A stretch of 33,173 bases of DNA from Mesostigma viride (GCA_009746045.1 RPFO01001019.1:1-33173), one strand, 5' to 3'; counted from the first letter of the stretch, positions 8,430 through 17,849 are shown. Translations and numbers: made by a program. The notes: generated from the sequence alone by a model not told the origin.

Positions 8430-9329
8430 ATGGACGCCTCCGACAATCCCCCGCAGCTGTGCTGGTGCAACAAGTGCAAGGCGCACAAGCCCGTCGCCCT
8501 GTTCACCTCCGTGAAAGACGGCAACACGCACACGAAACGGTGCGACCCGTGCCGCGCCCGCGAACGCGTGTGGGCGCAGAAACACCGCCGCGAACAGGCG
8601 GAACGTCTCCGTCAGCTGACGACGTCTTCTCGCGTGGGGGCCAACGCATGGCGGCTTCCCAACTCGTGCGTGTCGTGCCCGCCGTTGCTGGACTCTACGC
8701 CGGTTAACGTGTTCCGCCGCGCACCGTGCCACACTCGCGAGGCTGTCGCCGTGGGCCCGTACGACCGCTTGGCCTGCCCGTCTTCCCCGCCGCCCTCGGT
8801 GGACAGCCCGAAATGGGTATCGTTTTCGTCGTTTGCAAATTCGCCGGGGGGCGCGAGCGAGATCCAGTGCGTTGTGGATCGGCGGTGCGATCGCGACGAC
8901 GGTAGTGCTTCGTGCGCCGGTAGCGGATACCCCGCCCCCTTGTCGCGTTGCTCGCCGGTGGCGGACGGTTCGTTGTCGTCGTCGCCCCTGTTCACGTTCG
9001 TGGACGAAGACGCGATCGTGGATTTCGACTTGACCGACGAGGAGATCTCGCGTATCATGCGGTCGCCCGACCCCGCCGAGACGCCCGTCGCGTCGACCAC
9101 CGGTGCGGTGGATGAGACCCCCTCGTGTTCTATTGACGTGGGCGCGTTTTGGGCCGAGTGTGAGGAGAACTGGGAAAAGTATGGGAGCTGTTTCGCTCCC
9201 GGTGAGTTGGACAGGATTGAGGCGGAGACGCCTGGCCTGATGGCCGAGTTGAACCGGGAATTGGCGCAGTACTCAGACCCGTTCTTGACAGGCCCCCCTC
9301 CGCCCGCGGGTGGTGGTGCGGTGTGTTGA
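8430..9329 (+). CDS. Zinc-finger protein with acidic C-terminus, possible regulator
   Basis: A 299-aa protein; ATG 8430 is chosen because it begins the conserved-looking part and sits at a suitable distance from the TATA-like box. Residues about 10-45 have CxxC-x(n)-F-x(n)-CxxC (CNKCKAHK...F...RCDPCRARE) followed by a basic helix (HRREQAERLR). This layout is seen in many fungal and viral C4 zinc-finger proteins. The middle is Ser/Pro-rich. The C-terminal 100 residues are acidic (FVDEDAIVDFDLTDEEIS and later acidic patches). Basic finger plus acidic tail would suit a transcription regulator, but that is inference. Confidence 0.65.
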   Translation: MDASDNPPQLCWCNKCKAHKPVALFTSVKDGNTHTKRCDPCRARERVWAQKHRREQAERLRQLTTSSRVGANAWRLPNSCVSCPPLLDSTPVNVFRRAPCHTREAVAVGPYDRLACPSSPPPSVDSPKWVSFSSFANSPGGASEIQCVVDRRCDRDDGSASCAGSGYPAPLSRCSPVADGSLSSSPLFTFVDEDAIVDFDLTDEEISRIMRSPDPAETPVASTTGAVDETPSCSIDVGAFWAECEENWEKYGSCFAPGELDRIEAETPGLMAELNRELAQYSDPFLTGPPPPAGGGAVC

Positions 9330-9334
9330 GTCGT

Positions 9335-9362
9335 ATATACGGATCCGTATATTGTTAATAAA
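9335..9362 (+). terminator. 3' palindrome plus AATAAA signal
   Basis: Five bases after the stop at 9,329 lies a perfect 18-bp palindrome, ATATACGGATCCGTATAT (9,335-9,352), followed by AATAAA at 9,357-9,362. Hairpins that mark transcript 3' ends are known in mimivirus; here the hairpin and the AATAAA signal are combined. Confidence 0.6.
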
Positions 9363-9498
9363 GTTTGTTGGGTTGGTCCGTCTCTGCGTGCGCGCGTGTG
9401 TGTTGGATCGCGGCCCCGCGGCTTGTGTCCCCCTCCCCGTCCCGTCCCCGGCCCCGCGCCGGAGCGGTTCGGGCTGTCCCCCACGGCACTGGCCGTCT

Positions 9499-10383
9499 CC
9501 CACGGCAAACGAAAAGTTTGAAAAGTTCGGGCGAACAGGATAGCCCGAACTTTTCAGGATAGCCCGAACTTTTCAGAGCCTCCCACGCGAAAACGAAAAG
9601 TTTCAAAAAGTTTTGGCTCTGATTCCCACGGCAAATGAAAAGTTTGAAAAGTTCGGGCTATGGTTCGGGCGAACGCAGAATCGCCCGAACCGCCAACTTA
9701 GTTCCCCCCGGCGGGGGTGTGCACGGGTAGGGGTGTGTATATCCTTTGTGTTGGTTTGCTAACACATAAAATATTGGTAGGGTTGCTAACACATATTATT
9801 ATGGGTATGGTTGCTAACACATAAAATATAGGTATGGTTGCTAACACATATTATTATGGGTATGGTTGCTAACACATAAAATATAGGTAGGGTTGCTAAC
9901 ACATATTATTATGGGTATGGTTGCTAACACATAAAATATAGGTAGGGTTGCTAACACATATTATTATGGGTATGGTTGCTAACACATAAAATATAGGTAG
10001 GGTTGCTAACACATATTATTATGGGTATGGCTGTATACAGGGTAGTGTGTAGTTGTAAATAATATGTGTTAGGAAGTGTGTTCAAATAATATGTGTTAGG
10101 AAGCATGTGCAATATTTTATGTGTTAGGAAAGGAAGGTAGAGTATATACGAAAGAGCGGTGCACCCCGTCCGGTGGGGACTAAGTTGGCGGTTCGTGCTA
10201 TTTTTCGTTCGCCCGAACCTTCGCCCGAACTTTTCAAACTTTTCATTTGCCGTGGGACTCAGGGCCAAAACTTTTCAAAACTTTTGGTTTTCCCGTGTGA
10301 GGTTTTGAAAAGTTCGGGCTATCGCGAAAAGTTCGGGCGAACAGGATAGCCCGAACTTTTCAAACTTTTCATTTTCCGTGGGA
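9499..10383. mobile_element. Large fold-back element 1 (MITE-like, non-coding)
   Basis: Two imperfect inverted arms of about 220 bp (about 9,499-9,720 and 10,165-10,383) are built from nested copies of AAAAGTTCGGGC and its complement GCCCGAACTTTT. They start and end with CCCACGGCAAA-like and TTTCCGTGGG sequences. Between them is the ACACATA tandem array. There is no protein-coding content. The structure resembles a MITE or other fold-back transposon. A related element occurs in each arm of the giant palindrome. Confidence 0.7.
9753..10135. repeat. Tandem array of TTGCTAACACATA units inside fold-back element 1
   Basis: Units of 26 bp (ending AAAATATAGGTAGG) and 28 bp (ending TTATTATGGGTATGG) alternate, forming a 54-bp dimer repeated about five times from 9,753 to about 10,030. 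The same motif then reappears inverted (TATGTGTTAGGAA) three times up to 10,135. The array is AT-rich against a GC-rich background. Confidence 0.8.
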
Positions 10384-10407
10384 TTCGTCGAGTGTCGTGG
10401 GGGATAG

Positions 10408-10446
10408 CCCGAACCGTTCGCCCGAACCGTTCGCCCGAACCGTTCG
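10408..10446. repeat. 13-bp direct repeat, three copies
   Basis: CCCGAACCGTTCG is repeated three times in perfect tandem directly outside fold-back element 1. Each unit contains the palindrome CGAACCGTTCG and resembles the CCCGAAC core of the element. Confidence 0.8.
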
Positions 10447-10539
10447 CCCGCCCCGCCCGGCGGTGTGCGGCCGCTTTCCGGCGTCCGCGCGCCGACTCGG
10501 CACTTACTCGACCCGGATTCGGCCCGCGGGCGTGGAGGG

Positions 10540-11440
10540 TCCGCGGGCGCCTGTCACGTGCCGTAACCGTCGGCTGCTGGCCCGCGGCTGTCGGAACCGG
10601 CGCCTGTCGGCCCGCGCAGTCCCGTGCCCCGGTGACTGCTGGCGCCTGTCACAGACGGCACTTACTGCTGGCGGCGGTCACCTGCCGGATCTTGCAGCTA
10701 CTAGCCCGCGCCTGTCAGTTGCGGCACCCCTCATCCCGCGCCTGTCGTCCCGCGCAGTCCCACGCAGAGCTGACTACTGGCGTCTGTCACCTATGCGAGT
10801 TGATGCTGGCGCCCGTCACCCATGCGAGTTGATGCTGGCGTCTGTCACCCACGCGAGTCGCTGTTGGCGCCCGTCACCCATGCGAGTTGCTGCTGGCGTC
10901 TGTCACCCATGCGAGTTGCCGCTGGCGCCCGTCACCCATGCGAGTTGCCGCTGGCGCCCGTCACCCATGCGAGTTGCTGCTGGCGCCCGTCACCCATGCG
11001 AGTTGCTGCTGGCGTCTGTCACCCACGCGAGTTGCCGCTGGCGCCCGTCACCTATGCGAGTTGCTGCTGGCGCCCGTCACCCATGCGAGTTGCTGCTGGC
11101 GTCTGTCACCCATGCGAGTTGTCGCTGGCGCCCGTCACCTATGCGAGTTGCTGCTGGCGCCCGTCACCCATGCGAGTTGCTTCTGGCGTCTGTCACCCAC
11201 GCGAGTTGATGCTGGCGCCCGTCACCCATGTGAGTTGCTGCTGGCGCCCGTCACCCACGCGAGTTGATGCTGGCGCCCGTCACCCACGCGAGTCGCTGTT
11301 GGCGCCCGTCACCCATGCGAGTTGCTGCTGGCGTCTGTCACCTATGCGAGTTGCTGCTGGCGCCCGTCACCCATGCGAGTTGCTGCTGGCGCCCGTCACC
11401 CACGCGAGCTGCTGCTGGCGTCTGACACCTGCCAGAACCA
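10540..11440. repeat. 29-bp minisatellite array, about 22 copies
   Basis: From about 10,787 to 11,440 the unit GTCACCCATGCGAGTTGCTG plus CTGGCGCCC repeats every 29 bases with small variations (TGC/TGA/TCG, GCCC/GTCT). From 10,540 to 10,787 more diverged relatives appear around the core GCGCCTGTCAC. Because 29 is not a multiple of three, the translated frames cycle with an 87-base, 29-residue period, so the long open frames here are by-products of the repeat. Confidence 0.85.
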
Positions 11441-11539
11441 GCGCCTGTCGGCCCGCCGCCTGTCCGATCCGGCCCTGCCAAGGCCCGCGCGAAGCGCGCG
11501 ACACCCACGACAGTCCAATGGGAGTCCGACGCGTGTCAC

Positions 11540-11780
11540 GCGGGCACGACACGGCTGCATATTCCCACGAATATTCCAAGCGGACCAATGGGACGCTGCC
11601 ACGTGGCGGCGGCGCGGCGCTCACACGGAATATCCGTGAGAATATTCCCGACGCGGCGCCCTTCTAGAAGGCGCGGCGCTCCACGGATATTCCGTGGGAA
11701 TATTCCGTCCCACCAATCCGGACCTGCCGCGTGGCACGGGACTATTGGGCGGGGCGGGTGGGGTGCGGGCACATAAGCGG
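11540..11780 (+). promoter_or_regulatory. Promoter region of second MYND gene with heat-shock-like and CCAAT elements
   Basis: This 240-bp stretch contains GAATATTC (GAA-nn-TTC type) near 11,570, 11,633 and 11,698, TTCTAGAA near 11,663, CCAAT at about 11,583 and 11,714, GCCACGTGGC near 11,600, an ATTGGGCGGGGCGGG box near 11,745 and ACATAAGCGG near 11,771, about 75 bases before ATG 11846. GAAnnTTC is the core of eukaryotic heat-shock elements. The same elements recur upstream of the palindrome genes. Confidence 0.55.
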
Positions 11781-11845
11781 AGGCGGGCGAGTTTGGCAGC
11801 CAAACCACGCCAATCCGCACGAGCACGCACAGACTGTCAGCCGCT

Positions 11846-12640
11846 ATGGATTCCACCCCTCTGATTGCCAATGAGCTCCCTCAGGATCACTCCGACCTGT
11901 TTGCGGAGTTGTGCGGGGGCTGGTACCGCTTGGTGGTGCGCAAGGCCATGGAAAACTCCAGCAATTTGTACAGCTGCGTGAATGAGTGGGAAAAGAAGTT
12001 GAAAACCCCCTTTTGCGTGCTGGTTCGTTTCGACTCCTTTACGGCTCTGGATCGCCAGTTGGAGTTTGAATTCATTGACGTACGCACTGCGATCAGCAGG
12101 AAGTACTGCGTTCGCAGTCAGATCCTGTCCCACATTCGCCCTGAGAGCGAGTTCATGCTTCTGTGCGTCCTCCTTCGCGAGAAGAAGGAGGACGACGGGT
12201 TCATCGACCTGGTTACCAGGATTGGCCTGTCCTTCCGCGTGCCCAAGGACGCGGACAAGATCGTTGCGAGGACGGCGTTTCCCTATACCCGCCCCTGCGA
12301 GAAGGTGGTGATCACAGTGCGCACGCCCATTTTGGACAGCCCCATTGGTCCTTTCCCCGAGTCGGTTCGCGGTTTCTGCGCTGCGCCGGGGTGTGAGAAG
12401 AAGGGCAAGAGAGAGGTGAAGCGCAGGTGCGCCAGCTGCCAGGATGCGCGGTACTGCTCCCGCGAGTGCCAGGTTGCGCACTGGAAGATCCACAAGGCGG
12501 ACTGCACTCTGCTCACCCACGTGTGGACTTGCACCTCTGGTGTGAAGTTCCCCCTGCGCGGGGACACTCTGCGTGTGAAAGACGATTGCACTGGGTTTGA
12601 GGGCCGCCAGACGCCCTGCCTGCGCATGTACAACCGCTAA
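11846..12640 (+). CDS. MYND zinc-finger protein (second copy)
   Basis: A 264-aa protein from ATG 11846, 75 bases after a TATA-like box. The C-terminal MYND finger spans residues about 178-220: CAAPGC, CASCQDARYCSREC, then HWKIHKADC, with all expected Cys/His ligands. The first 175 residues form an unknown domain with a stretch (PFCVLVRFDSF ... FMLLCVLL) that matches in spacing the N-terminal domain of the MYND gene at 6,743-7,750, so the two are probably distant paralogues. MYND proteins are usually adaptors in protein complexes. It is the last unique gene before the giant palindrome. Confidence 0.8.
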   Translation: MDSTPLIANELPQDHSDLFAELCGGWYRLVVRKAMENSSNLYSCVNEWEKKLKTPFCVLVRFDSFTALDRQLEFEFIDVRTAISRKYCVRSQILSHIRPESEFMLLCVLLREKKEDDGFIDLVTRIGLSFRVPKDADKIVARTAFPYTRPCEKVVITVRTPILDSPIGPFPESVRGFCAAPGCEKKGKREVKRRCASCQDARYCSRECQVAHWKIHKADCTLLTHVWTCTSGVKFPLRGDTLRVKDDCTGFEGRQTPCLRMYNR

Positions 12641-12664
12641 ACAGCCAGGCCTGCGTGCCTGCAA

Positions 12665-13022
12665 AGGGGTCTAGTAATGGCCTATTCCTTATGATTCTTA
12701 TTGTAATGAAATGACATTTTCCTTATGTGCATGGGACTTGAACTATTCCAATGAGTCATATAGCAACAATACCCATAGAGTAACACTGTCGCCTGTCACT
12801 CATGACACTACCTGCTGTCGCATGTCACCCATGCCGCTTGATGCTGCTGCCCGTCACCGACGAGATTGTATGCTAGCGCCTGTCACCGACTCCATATGCG
12901 CCACGTGGCAGACTGGCATGGCATGGCAAGTAGGTCCGTACGGCAAATGGGGTCACCTTAGGGTTTTGTAGTATGGGGTCACCCACCCTCCTCCCACGAC
13001 ACAACCCATGCGCGACCCCATA
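12665..13022. other. Non-coding spacer before the palindrome
   Basis: No convincing gene. It holds diverged relatives of the 29-bp family (GTCGCCTGTCACTCATG near 12,789, TAGCGCCTGTCACCGA near 12,874), a CCACGTGGCA at about 12,900, and the first arm of the short inverted repeat described separately. Confidence 0.5.
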
Positions 13023-13046
13023 CTACTAAACCCTAGGGCGACCCCA
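12948..13046. repeat. 35-bp imperfect inverted repeat at the palindrome edge
   Basis: Arms at 12,948-12,982 and 13,012-13,046 pair with only a few mismatches around a 29-base loop. The core of each arm contains CTAGGGTTTAGTAGTATGGG or a close variant. The outer edge of the giant palindrome (13,023) falls inside the second arm. Confidence 0.75.
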
Positions 13047-13311
13047 CCGTCCACCCGGCCGTCCACCTGGCCGTACTGTGACAGGCGCCAGTATCGTGGG
13101 AACCTCTAGTATCATGGGATATCCGTTCAAGTCCTATTCGCGGGCCGCGGGTTCCTATCTAATGATGCATTGGTGTTGGATTTGCATGCAATGAGTCTTA
13201 TTTATTACAATGTACAATAGGCAAAGTCCTAATCAACCATGTCCTCAACGAGGTGCCTCCAAGGGCACACTCACTACAGGGAGGAATAGCCCCTTCCCCT
13301 TTCTAGACCCC

Positions 13312-14852
13312 CTACTCATCCTCAACCACAATCACCTCCCGGTGCTGAACATCAGCAACCAACTGTGCGTCCCTCTCAACAATGCGCCTCGCCCCGTCGC
13401 GGAAGCGATCCACCAACCGCCTCATGGCCAGCGCGTCCCACCCGACGCCACCGCCGAGTGCCTCAAAGAAGGCCACAGCCAGTGCATTGCCCGCAGACCC
13501 GGAGCACTCCAACTGGGGGTGATCCCTGATGTACTGCAGGGCGGACAGGAAACCGTTGACTCCCGCGGGGTAATTCTCATTCCCCCCACAGCGCGAACAG
13601 CGAAAGAAGCGCGAGCAGCAGGAGCAGCAGCAGGAGCAGCAGCACGAGCAGCAGGAGGAGCAGCAGCGGCGGCGGCGGCGGCGATGGCGGCCGGCAGACC
13701 ACGGAAACCACACTCTGACACGTTGTCCACCACGCGCAGGTGGCGATCCAAGTCCTCGCGGCTGGTGGCCTGGTAGGTGCAGCCCAGGATGGTCACGGTG
13801 CCGTTATCACCAGGGAGAGAAAGCTTGTTGGGGCAGGGCCTGACAAGCTTAGCGCAGGTGTTGTCGTGAATCGCCTCCTCGCCGAGCACGACCTCGCCGC
13901 CGCACCCGCGAGCGCACAGACGCACATTCACAAGGGTGAATGTGAGTCTGTCGACACCCACATTGCGCTTGTACTGGCTGCCAGTGCGCATCAGGAGCTC
14001 CTTGCATTCTGGGCAGCGCTTGCCAATCACACGGGCGTTGGGCCTGGTAGAATTATACTCCAGAGCGTGGGCCTCGAGCATATCAGCGCACTTGTTGCAG
14101 TGCTGAGGGACGCAGGTGTGGACGCCCTCCACGAGGTAGATGATGGGGTACTTCCCCTCCGTGCCGAAGGGCTCGGTGCAGATGTCGCAGCACGCCAGCC
14201 TCTTCTCGAACCACGTGATCTTGTGGTTCGCCTCCTCGAGAGCCAAGCGCATCTTCTTGAGCTCTTCGCGAGTGGGATCAGGGGAGAAAGAACGACGCCT
14301 GCTGCGGTTCCTCTCGCGCTCCAACTCCTCCTGCGTCTCCCTCAGCTGGCGCTGCAATGCGGCTAAGTCCCCACCGCTGGGCCCAGCGCCTCCAGAACGA
14401 GAACGGGAGCTGGGACCACCACGCAGCAGGCCTGCATGCAAAGGAAAACACACAGACAACTGCAAAATGTATCAGATAGTGGCCATCACCTGCAACATCC
14501 AACAGATAGTGGCCATCACCTGCAAAATCCAGCAGGCAATCGAAAAGGGATGCATAAAACAGCAGACCACGTACTGGGAGCAGCCGCAGGGCGAGACTGA
14601 GCCACCAGGTCGTCGATCGCAGCGTGCGAATTGACTTCCGTGCCTGCGTCGTCCAGGTGGTCGTAGTCGTTGTGGTCAAAAAGGTCGTCAGAGGGGTTCC
14701 AGCCTGCAAAGAATGAATAGAAAATGACCATGGCGTTCCTGTCAGCTGCTGAAAATGCCCAAAAAACAAACCAAGGAAACACAAAAACAGACATGCATGG
14801 GAAAATACGTACGCTCAGGTTCCTGGGCCTCATGTTCTTGGGTCGTCGCCAT
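13312..14852 (-). pseudogene. RING/TRAF-type E3 ligase gene, left copy, frameshifted
   Basis: Mirror copy of the intact gene at 25,652-27,193. Exons are 14,852-14,813, 14,703-14,575 and from 14,431 onward, with both GT-AG introns conserved. A run of six C at about 13,582-13,587 replaces seven in the other arm; this shifts the frame after the Ala-rich region and ends the protein early at 13,422, so the last 90 or so residues are lost. All RING and TRAF-type cysteines lie before the shift, so a shortened protein could still fold. It could also be a homopolymer consensus error. Confidence 0.75.
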
Positions 14853-15555
14853 AGCTGGCTAGCTGCTGATAGTGGTATCCTGCTGCTGTTCTGAGTGGTT
14901 CGTGAGGGTTTGGCTGCATTTTTGGTCGTGTTTGGGCTTTTGGCCTCGTGGGGAGGAGGACGAACGGCATATTCCCGGCATATTCCGGGAATATTCCCAC
15001 GAATATGCCGTGGGACGGTCGCTAGAAGGAAACGGTCGCGCCGCGTCGGCAGTTACGTGACAGGATACGGACTGTCATGGCAGACTGACGGTTCTGACAG
15101 GTGTCAGACGGGACAGTGTGCCGACTGTCGTGGCAGATCTTCGTAACCGACGCGCGGCGGAACCGGCGCGGCGCGGACTGACGTGGCACGCTGTCAGATC
15201 TGACGTGGCACGGTACTGACATGGCAGGCCGTCCGAACCGGCAGCTGACGGATACAGTCTTGTACGGACTGTCATGTCAGACCGTCCAGGTTGCCACGTG
15301 GCAGTATGGCACGACACTTGGACGGATTCTAGTGGGAAATCCTACAATACACAAGCAGTTGCGTATTTGTAGTAATCTGTACTACTGTAGTGTCGTCTAG
15401 TGCATTTCTACTTTATTATACTCCTGTACTACGATTCCTAGTGCAATTGTACTATGAGACGCCATGAGATAGAGACAAAGTCATGGATTTCCATTAGAAT
15501 CATAATAAGGCTTAATGCCCATAGGGGACTTTGTCTATTCCAAAGGGGCACTTAG
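14853..15555. promoter_or_regulatory. Spacer with TGACRTGGCA repeats and GAATATTC palindromes (left arm)
   Basis: This stretch lies upstream of the RING gene and downstream of the F-box-like gene, both on the minus strand. Near 14,968-15,010 it has several overlapping CATATTCC/GGAATATTCC palindromes. From 15,060 to 15,310 short repeats of the type CTGTCATGGCAG, TGACGTGGCAC and GCCACGTGGCAG recur about eight times. From 15,340 to 15,460 it is AT-rich with GTACTAC motifs. No coding frame is convincing. Confidence 0.5.
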
Positions 15556-16190
15556 TTAGTGAACCCCCTCCAGGGCCAGGCGGCGACAGAACTTGTCGTA
15601 CATCTTGTCGCAGGTGGCATTCATGACCCTCAGTTCCCTCTCGCAGGCAGCGGGGGAAAAGTTGACAGGCAGATAGGCGTGGTACTCGGCCTTCACGAGG
15701 TCCACGAGCACACGGCAATGCTCCTCTGCGGTCTTATCCTTATCCACCTGAGGAATGGATTCAACATACTCCTTCATCACATCCCACAGGCGGGGAATCG
15801 CGCAAACGCGGTCAGACAGCTTAACCTCTAGGTCGATGGCCAGAGTTGCCACCTCCATACGCCTATCGCCATACTTGCAGGCGTCCATCCTCTTCTCAAA
15901 AGTGGAAAGGGACTGCACACCGCCTTGGCGATGGCGATGGCAAAGTTGCGCAGGGCCCATCCTGTATAGTGGCAAAACGGCCCTGGCTGCCTGCGCTTAG
16001 AGAGGAAGCGCCCCTCAAGCTCAGTGGCAATAGCATCCAACAGCTGCATCCTTCGCTGCTCTGTCTTAGCTTTGACAGCGTCCCACGGCACTTGCAGCTC
16101 CTTGCTGACACCACACCCGTGGGGCCATGCCAACTCCACGATTTCGTGCACAATCTCAGCTGGCAGGCTGTTAAAAGTGGCAGCGGCCAT
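15556..16190 (-). pseudogene. F-box-like protein 1, left copy, split by a frameshift
   Basis: The start ATG 16190 encodes FNSLPAEIVHEIVELAWP at residues 5-22, the Leu-Pro-x-Glu-Ile...Leu start of an F-box. After about residue 90 the coherent sequence changes frame near 15,915-15,925 and continues as STFEKRMDACKYGDRRMEVA to the stop at 15,556. Joined, it would be about 210 aa. The other arm has the same shift at the same place, so it is either an old mutation, programmed or edited, or a systematic error. F-box proteins recruit substrates to SCF ubiquitin ligases through SKP1. It is a paralogue of the F-box-like gene at 18,854. Confidence 0.6.
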
Positions 16191-16661
16191 GTCTTCTTTG
16201 TGGTAGTGGTGCTAGTGCTGTTGGGATGCTGGAGCAGGCGAGAAGTGCCCACTTTGACGTGGTGTCGGACCTTTGTACCTCGCCCCACGGCATCTTCGCG
16301 GAATATTCCGTGGCACGACGATCTCCCACGGGACGCCGCCACGTGGCAGAGATCGGACGGTCCACGGCAATTCAGATCTCCCATGATAGTACGGCGTATC
16401 TCGGATACGGCGCGGCGCCGGTACGGCCGGACCAGTATCATGGATACTGGTCCGAGTACCGTGGCACGGCATTCCGCCACGTCACTACCGCGCCGCGCCG
16501 CGCCGCGCCATGGAACCTTCTAGAGGATCGATCCCAGCCGTCCGATGAAGATCTCGTGGGAGGGCCAGTTTCCACAGGTACAAAGGTCGTGCAGGCCTAC
16601 CAAATGCACCATCACACCACAGAACAGCCATAGCCAGCGCAGAAAACAACAGCAGACCGCC
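16191..16661. promoter_or_regulatory. Bidirectional promoter between F-box-like 1 and CxxC gene (left arm)
   Basis: Both genes start at the edges of this interval. Each side has a GGTACAAAGGTC box pointing toward its gene (near 16,270 and 16,577), a possible TATA variant. Between them are GGAATATTCCGTGGC near 16,303, GCCACGTGGCAGA near 16,338, CCGTGGCACGGC near 16,458 and TTCTAGA near 16,519. The elements match those upstream of the other accessory genes. Confidence 0.5.
16428..16454. repeat. Perfect hairpin in bidirectional promoter
   Basis: CGGACCAGTATC, a 3-base loop and GATACTGGTCCG form a perfect 12-bp stem; GGTAC and GTACC flank it to extend the dyad. The mirror copy is at 24,050-24,076. 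Confidence 0.8.
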
Positions 16662-17849
16662 ATGTCTCAGCTTGATGCAGCAGCTGGGCCAGTGTTCAGG
16701 CGTCAGACTAGGGCACAGACTAGGGCCTTGCATGGGCTTGGTTCTCCCAGATGCTATGGATTGCCATATCCTCGCTGCACAAAAACTAGGACTGGTTGTT
16801 CCGCCATAGCTCCTGCGCTTGTGCCAGTGCCTGCGCCTGTGCCAGCGCCAGTGCCTGTGATTGTGCCAGTGCCAGTGCCTGCTGCGCCAGTGCCTGAGCC
16901 TGTGTACGTGCCTGCTCCTCTCCCTGGGCTATTCGCCCCTCGGTTTAAGGACTCTGACATTTGGCCTCCAGCAGGCCATGTGTGGCCAAATGGTAGTGGC
17001 GATTCCAAGTTTCCTCTGGTGCATTGCGTCACCTGCAAAAAGGTGCCGGAGAGGGCAGTGTGCAAGAAGGAGAACGGGGAGATGCAGTGCCGGGGGTGCG
17101 CTCTGGATGAACTGAGCGACAAGGTGGATGCACTAGGTCCCTCTCCTCCCACGGAGCAGGTGCAGGAGACTGTCAAGAATTTTGACACGGGCTTGCAGAT
17201 TTACAAGTACGAATATGAGCCCAAGCGTCTCCCACCTCCTCCCACCGGCTACCCTCTGTCCAAGTGCATGTGCGCTGTGTGCAAGAAGCCTGCTCTCCAC
17301 GCGCACGAAGTGGTGAAGGAGGTCACCCCTCAGATGCTGGAGACCACTTCCCATTTCCGTGTTGCCAAGCTCGTGGTTGGCGACGTCGTTTGTGGGATCT
17401 GCCGCAACGAGTTCCTGGCCCAGTATGTCGACAACAACGTGGTCATCAGCAAGGCCATGTCTCGCGGCATGCAGTATTGGGAGTACAAGGGCCATATCGA
17501 TGAGGTGTTCCAGTACAACGAGGAACTCCACAAGATGGCAGAGCGCGCCCAGGACAACACGCACGACGGCCCCTCCAGTGACAAGTTTTACTGGCCTCGC
17601 AGGCAGTGCCAGAAGTGCATGAAGCGCATCGACATCAACGTGCAGAACCTGTATGTGGCTCCAAGGCCTCGTTCTTTAGACGTTGACTTGGTCTGCTACG
17701 AGTGCGCCAAGTTCTGCAGCCTTGTTTCTGAGGCTGTCGCTTTCCCGGGCTTTAGCCGCCCCAACAACCGTCTCAAGCGTAATGCAGAGGCCGGGGGCTT
17801 CCTTCTGTACGATGTTGTGGGGTCCAACAAGCCCTATTTCTTCGCGTAG
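16662..17849 (+). CDS. Multi-CxxC protein with Pro-Val-Ala repeat, left copy (intact)
   Basis: A 395-aa protein from ATG 16662. After a basic N-terminus (RRQTRAQTR) it has a repeat of PVPAPVP type at residues about 50-85. It then has several paired cysteines: HCVTCKK ... CRGC (about 125-150), CMCAVCKK (about 205), CGICRNEF (about 245), RQCQKCMKR (about 315) and CYECAKFC (about 345), consistent with two or three zinc ribbons or a cross-brace finger. I do not recognise the family. A bidirectional promoter links it to F-box-like 1. The copy in the other arm is frameshifted near its start, so this is the readable one. Confidence 0.7.
   Translation: MSQLDAAAGPVFRRQTRAQTRALHGLGSPRCYGLPYPRCTKTRTGCSAIAPALVPVPAPVPAPVPVIVPVPVPAAPVPEPVYVPAPLPGLFAPRFKDSDIWPPAGHVWPNGSGDSKFPLVHCVTCKKVPERAVCKKENGEMQCRGCALDELSDKVDALGPSPPTEQVQETVKNFDTGLQIYKYEYEPKRLPPPPTGYPLSKCMCAVCKKPALHAHEVVKEVTPQMLETTSHFRVAKLVVGDVVCGICRNEFLAQYVDNNVVISKAMSRGMQYWEYKGHIDEVFQYNEELHKMAERAQDNTHDGPSSDKFYWPRRQCQKCMKRIDINVQNLYVAPRPRSLDVDLVCYECAKFCSLVSEAVAFPGFSRPNNRLKRNAEAGGFLLYDVVGSNKPYFFA

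Noticed and set aside
10787-11440. CRISPR-like array (29-bp repeats)
   Set aside because: The repeats are directly adjacent without unique spacers and the context is eukaryotic/viral.
10397-11667. Long overlapping open frames (270 and 281 aa) in the 29-bp repeat region
   Set aside because: All frames cycle through the same repeat with an 87-base period, giving Cys/Trp/Arg/Pro-rich text without domain or promoter. They are repeat by-products.
12961-13036. Plant-type telomere repeat (AGGGTTT)
   Set aside because: Single isolated copies in an inverted repeat, no tandem run.
13210-14366. Plus-strand open frames of 188 and 208 aa opposite the RING gene
   Set aside because: The minus strand carries RING and TRAF-type cysteine patterns and conserved introns; the plus frames are shadows.
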